Assembly (NCBI GenBank): GCA_945947045.1 | Contig: CAMEXG010000081.1 | Location: 1-8,657, forward strand | DNA: 8,657 nucleotides | From: an uncultured Spirochaetales bacterium | GTDB taxonomy: Bacteria > Spirochaetota > Spirochaetia > Sphaerochaetales > Sphaerochaetaceae | Direction: 5' to 3' | Shown: positions 6,084 to 8,657 of the stretch, one piece after another | Layout of the letters: each line of letters starts with the position of its first letter | How positions within the stretch are numbered: the first letter of the stretch is position 1 | Translations under genes and position numbers: made by a program | The notes under the pieces: generated by a model | What the model saw: only the letters and a program-made list of their open reading frames with translations | What the model was told of the DNA's origin: nothing | Database searches by the model: none

Positions 6084-8288
6084 ATGGACGACGACAATCT
6101 TTTTTCTTCAGCACCAGTCACAAACGAGCCTTTGGCCGCTAGAATGCGTCCGAGGACCCTCAATGAATATATAGGTCAGGATCATATTCTCGGAAAGGGT
6201 AGGCTTCTAAGGCGTGCCATTCAGATGGATCAGCTGTCGTCTATTATTTTTTATGGCCCTCCGGGAACAGGAAAGACTACGCTTGCCAGAGTCATAGCAA
6301 ACACAACCAAGAGTCATTTCTCTTCTCTCAATGCTGTTCTCTCAGGAGTAAAAGAGTTAAGGGAAGAGATTGTAGGAGCAAAAGAGAGAAGGGATCATTG
6401 GGGAATGAGGACTATTCTATTCATCGATGAAGTCCATAGATGGAATAAGAGTCAGCAGGATGCTCTTTTGCCTTGGGTTGAGAACGGTACGATAATCCTT
6501 ATTGGCGCCACTACTGAAAACCCTTTCTTCGAAGTGAACAAGGCTTTGGTTTCGAGAAGCAGGGTTTTTCAATTAAAAAAACTGACAGACGACAATTTAA
6601 GAGAAATAGCCCTTCAAGCAATAAATGATAAAGAAAGAGGATATGGTAAATTCGACGTTGAGTTCGAAGAAGGTGCTCTGGAACATCTGGTCAACGTCTC
6701 AGGGGGAGATGCCAGAAGTCTTCTTAATGCCTTGGAACTTGCAGTTGAGACAACTCCTGAACACTATCCGCCACAGCCGGGCAGCAAGATATTTATAACA
6801 AAAGATACAGCAGAAGAGTCTATACAGCAGAAGGCGGTCTTATATGATAAGGAAGGCGACTATCACTTCGATGTGATATCTGCATTTATAAAATCTCTCA
6901 GGGGCTCGGATCCCGATGCCGCCCTCTATTGGCTCTCAAGAATGGTGGCGGCAGGGGAGGATCCTAGGTTTATTTTCCGACGAATGCTTATATCGGCATG
7001 TGAAGACATCGGGTTGGCGGACCCCAATGCGATTGTTGTGGTTGAAGCCGATGCTGCAGCTTTCGACAGAATTGGATTGCCTGAAGGTAGATTTCACTTA
7101 GCTCACGCAGCCTTATATCTAGCAACATGCCCGAAGAGCAACAGTACCCTTGCTTTCTTTGATGCTCTTTCGGATGTGGAGAAAGAGAAGGATAATGAGG
7201 TCCCTAACCACTTAAAAGATGCTTCTCGTGACGGCGAAGGTTTTGGTCATGGAGAGGGTTATATGTATCCCCATTCTTATAAAGACCATTGGGTGGCTCA
7301 GCAGTATCTACCTACGGCTTTACAAGGTAAAGTCTATTATAAGCCTTCTAATATGGGTTATGAAGGAAAGATTAGAGAAGAAGTCTTGGAAAAGAGAGAG
7401 GCACAGCTGGAGGCTGTAGGCGACGAGTTGTTTGTTGAGAACCTGACTTTTACTCCTAAAGACAGGAAGCGGGACAAATGGATCGAAAGAGCCATCGGTG
7501 ACAGGGCGAATATCCTTTTGACTTTAACAAAGAGACTTTACTCAGGAATAGATGTTCCTCGTCATGGAAATGTGTTGGTTCTCAATGCCTCCCACGGTCT
7601 TATGTTATATCCTTTGATGAAGAAGAATCCTGAGGGTTCCTCCATAGCCCAGGTCAAGACTAAAGACCAAAAAGATGTAATAGACCATTTTTCTTTGGAT
7701 TTAGAAGAGATACTCAGACCACAAGTGTATGTATCTAATCCTAAGGATGTATTTGATATATTGGAGGATGGTATAAAGTTCTCTGTAATCAGTGGACGAA
7801 ATATACTCTCCCGTCTCTCTGAAGACAAAAGCATCCTCCCGCTCCTTACTTCTTTCCTTGATGAAAAAGGAAGTATTGCACTCATGGAATCTATCCCATC
7901 CCTTTCATCTCGTCTTAGTGATTTTGTCTCTGCGTCTAAAGTGAAAGAAAAGATGAAAGAGGCTGAAAGAGAAATATACTCTCTCTCTAATCCTCTTACA
8001 GCATGGGGAAAGAAGGAACTGGAAGAAGCTGTGAAATCTCTATGTGGAGAAGCAGAGATAGAATATATAGATGTAAAAGAAGAGAGAAGTGTAACAAAAG
8101 AAGCTCTTGAGTCCTGGTGGACCAATTCATATTCTAGATATGGAATAGAAAGAGAAGATTTCTTCTCCTCACTTCAGCCTGGTGTTTTACAGTGGAAAAA
8201 TACTATAGCCCTTATTACTTGTGGCGGTGAAAAACGAAGAAGCGGTAATGAACTAAGAGAGATTCACCTGAAAGTAAAAGGGAATTAA
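6084..8288 (+). CDS. rarA: RarA/MgsA replication-associated AAA+ ATPase fused to a C-terminal domain of unknown function
   Basis: RarA is a clamp-loader-like ATPase acting at stalled replication forks. The N-terminal part (about 1-440) is a full RarA: Walker A GPPGTGKT (58-65), Walker B ILFIDEVHR (111-119), sensor 1 GATTENP (141-147), arginine finger in SRSRVF (157-162), sensor 2 GGDARSLLNALE (207-218), and the C-terminal tetramer region with FHLAHAALYLATCPKSNS (337-354) and YPHSYKDHWVAQQYLP (395-410). Ordinary RarA proteins end near 430-450 residues; this one has 734. The extra part (about 465-715) has a strand-turn-helix VLVLNASHGLMLYPLM (497-512) and alternating strands and helices suggesting a Rossmann-like, perhaps degenerate methyltransferase-like fold, but without a clean glycine-rich SAM loop. 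This RarA/unknown-domain fusion is known in spirochaetes and cyanobacteria. Start: ATG with GGGAG 5 nt upstream, 2 nt after the lipoprotein stop. No terminator is evident after it. Confidence 0.95.
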   Translation: MDDDNLFSSAPVTNEPLAARMRPRTLNEYIGQDHILGKGRLLRRAIQMDQLSSIIFYGPPGTGKTTLARVIANTTKSHFSSLNAVLSGVKELREEIVGAKERRDHWGMRTILFIDEVHRWNKSQQDALLPWVENGTIILIGATTENPFFEVNKALVSRSRVFQLKKLTDDNLREIALQAINDKERGYGKFDVEFEEGALEHLVNVSGGDARSLLNALELAVETTPEHYPPQPGSKIFITKDTAEESIQQKAVLYDKEGDYHFDVISAFIKSLRGSDPDAALYWLSRMVAAGEDPRFIFRRMLISACEDIGLADPNAIVVVEADAAAFDRIGLPEGRFHLAHAALYLATCPKSNSTLAFFDALSDVEKEKDNEVPNHLKDASRDGEGFGHGEGYMYPHSYKDHWVAQQYLPTALQGKVYYKPSNMGYEGKIREEVLEKREAQLEAVGDELFVENLTFTPKDRKRDKWIERAIGDRANILLTLTKRLYSGIDVPRHGNVLVLNASHGLMLYPLMKKNPEGSSIAQVKTKDQKDVIDHFSLDLEEILRPQVYVSNPKDVFDILEDGIKFSVISGRNILSRLSEDKSILPLLTSFLDEKGSIALMESIPSLSSRLSDFVSASKVKEKMKEAEREIYSLSNPLTAWGKKELEEAVKSLCGEAEIEYIDVKEERSVTKEALESWWTNSYSRYGIEREDFFSSLQPGVLQWKNTIALITCGGEKRRSGNELREIHLKVKGN

Positions 8289-8331
8289 TGAAAGAAAATG
8301 AAACAAGTGAAGAAAAAATTCTTGTGTGTAG

Positions 8332-8360
8332 TTGACACTAAATTAATCTTTCCGTATAGT
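8332..8360 (+). promoter_or_regulatory. Near-consensus sigma-70 promoter of the tRNA cluster
   Basis: A perfect -35 element TTGACA (8332-8337) and TATAGT (8355-8360, 5 of 6) are 17 bases apart, the best promoter in the window, as expected for stable RNA genes. Transcription should start near 8367, about 38 nt before tRNA-His. Confidence 0.85.
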
Positions 8361-8375
8361 TTCACTGTTGAAATT

Positions 8376-8394
8376 GCAATGACGAACGCATTGC
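8376..8394 (+). other. Small inverted repeat in the tRNA leader
   Basis: GCAATG (8376-8381) and CATTGC (8389-8394) can form a 6-bp hairpin with a 7-nt loop, 11 nt before tRNA-His. It has no U-tract, so it is not a terminator. It may be a 5' leader structure removed by RNase P processing, or chance. Confidence 0.35.
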
Positions 8395-8405
8395 TACCAA
8401 ACATG

Positions 8406-8477
8406 GTGGAAGTAGTTCAGTGGTAGAGCGCCAGATTGTGGATCTGGTTGTCGAGGGTTCGAACCCCTTCTTCCACC
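8406..8477 (+). tRNA. tRNA-His(GTG)
   Basis: Full cloverleaf: acceptor GTGGAAG/CTTCCAC, D-stem GTTC/GAGC, anticodon stem CCAGA/TCTGG with loop TTGTGGA (anticodon GTG at 8438-8440), and T-stem GAGGG/CCCTT with loop TTCGAAC. The extra 5' G typical of tRNA-His is encoded at 8405, opposite discriminator C73 (8477). The 3' CCA is not encoded and must be added enzymatically. First of three clustered tRNAs. Confidence 0.97.
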
Positions 8478-8502
8478 CTTCTCTTCCTTGTGGGAGGAAA
8501 AG

Positions 8503-8575
8503 GCGCTCTTAGCTCAATGGATAGAGCGTCGGACTTCGAATCCGCAGGTTGCAGGTTCGAGTCCTGCAGGGCGCA
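8503..8575 (+). tRNA. tRNA-Arg(TCG)
   Basis: Acceptor GCGCTCT pairs with AGGGCGC (one T-G pair), D-stem GCTC/GAGC, anticodon arm TCGGA/TCCGC (outermost pair mismatched T-C) with loop CTTCGAA (anticodon TCG at 8536-8538), T-stem GCAGG/CCTGC, discriminator A73. CCA is not encoded. It lies 25 nt after tRNA-His; the spacer contains a small TTCCT/AGGAA repeat. Anticodon UCG reads CGA and likely other CGN arginine codons. Confidence 0.95.
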
Positions 8576-8584
8576 ATTTCAAAT

Positions 8585-8657
8585 GGGCCGCTAGCTCAGC
8601 TGGTAGAGCAACAGACTCTTAATCTGTGGGTCAAAGGTTCGATCCCTTTGCGGCTCA
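8585..8657 (+). tRNA. tRNA-Lys(CTT)
   Basis: Acceptor GGGCCGC pairs with GCGGCTC (one G-T pair), D-stem GCTC/GAGC, anticodon stem ACAGA/TCTGT with loop CTCTTAA (anticodon CTT at 8618-8620), T-stem AAAGG/CCTTT, discriminator A73. The window ends exactly on the discriminator base, so whether CCA is encoded cannot be seen. It is separated by 9 nt from tRNA-Arg; the cluster may continue beyond the window. Confidence 0.96.

Noticed and set aside
7562..8125. 187-codon open frame on the minus strand opposite the RarA C-terminal domain
   Set aside because: Ser-rich antisense product with no domain character; the plus-strand frame continues the rarA fusion without a break.
8315..8336. AAGAA/TTCTT repeat after rarA as a terminator
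   Set aside because: The stem is five A/T-rich pairs plus a bulged extension, and it is followed by TGTGTG rather than a U-tract.
8406..8657. tRNA cluster as an integration (att) site
   Set aside because: tRNA genes are common integration targets, but no duplicated tRNA end, integrase or element boundary is present in the window.

Overview
The window reads as chromosomal DNA of a Gram-negative-type bacterium, most likely a spirochaete (Spirochaetota, perhaps Sphaerochaeta/Treponema-like). The lineage is an inference from three things: a RarA ATPase fused to a long extra C-terminal domain (a fusion known from spirochaetes and cyanobacteria), a lipoprotein with a loose lipobox, and the general protein style. 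No rRNA or other phylogenetic marker is present to confirm it. I see no mobile element, CRISPR array or phage gene; this looks like core genome with two poorly described genes.

Left half (minus strand). A proteostasis operon tig-clpP-clpX (4424 down to 1226) encodes trigger factor, the ClpP peptidase and the ClpX unfoldase. The genes are packed tightly: a 3-nt gap between tig and clpP, and an 8-nt overlap between clpP and clpX. The operon ends in a clear GC-rich hairpin terminator (1191-1218). Beyond it, on the same strand and probably with its own promoter, lie an unrecognised 332-residue protein with sigma-factor-like features and a C-terminal helix-turn-helix (1095-97), then the first 18 codons of rdgB/HAM1 (55-1), which runs off the window.

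Right half (plus strand). Diverging from tig across a 222-bp A/T-rich intergenic region are an RpoD-like sigma-70 family factor (4647-5348), an unknown lipoprotein (5392-6081) and a 734-residue RarA fusion protein (6084-8288). Short gaps (43 and 2 nt) and no visible terminator suggest one transcript. A good sigma-70 promoter and an imperfect 25-bp dyad precede the sigma gene. After rarA a near-consensus promoter (8332-8360) drives a tRNA cluster His(GTG)-Arg(TCG)-Lys(CTT). The last base of the window is the discriminator base of tRNA-Lys.

Functionally the window joins protein folding and degradation (Tig, ClpXP), nucleotide-pool cleaning (RdgB), replication-fork rescue (RarA) and a sigma factor. 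A stress-related theme is plausible but not proven. The points most worth a second look are the sigma-like orphan protein, the C-terminal domain of RarA, the apparent loss of the prolyl-isomerase active-site aromatics in trigger factor, and the sigma-lipoprotein-RarA gene set. Four start sites were decided from Shine-Dalgarno spacing or family N-terminus and are noted in the entries.
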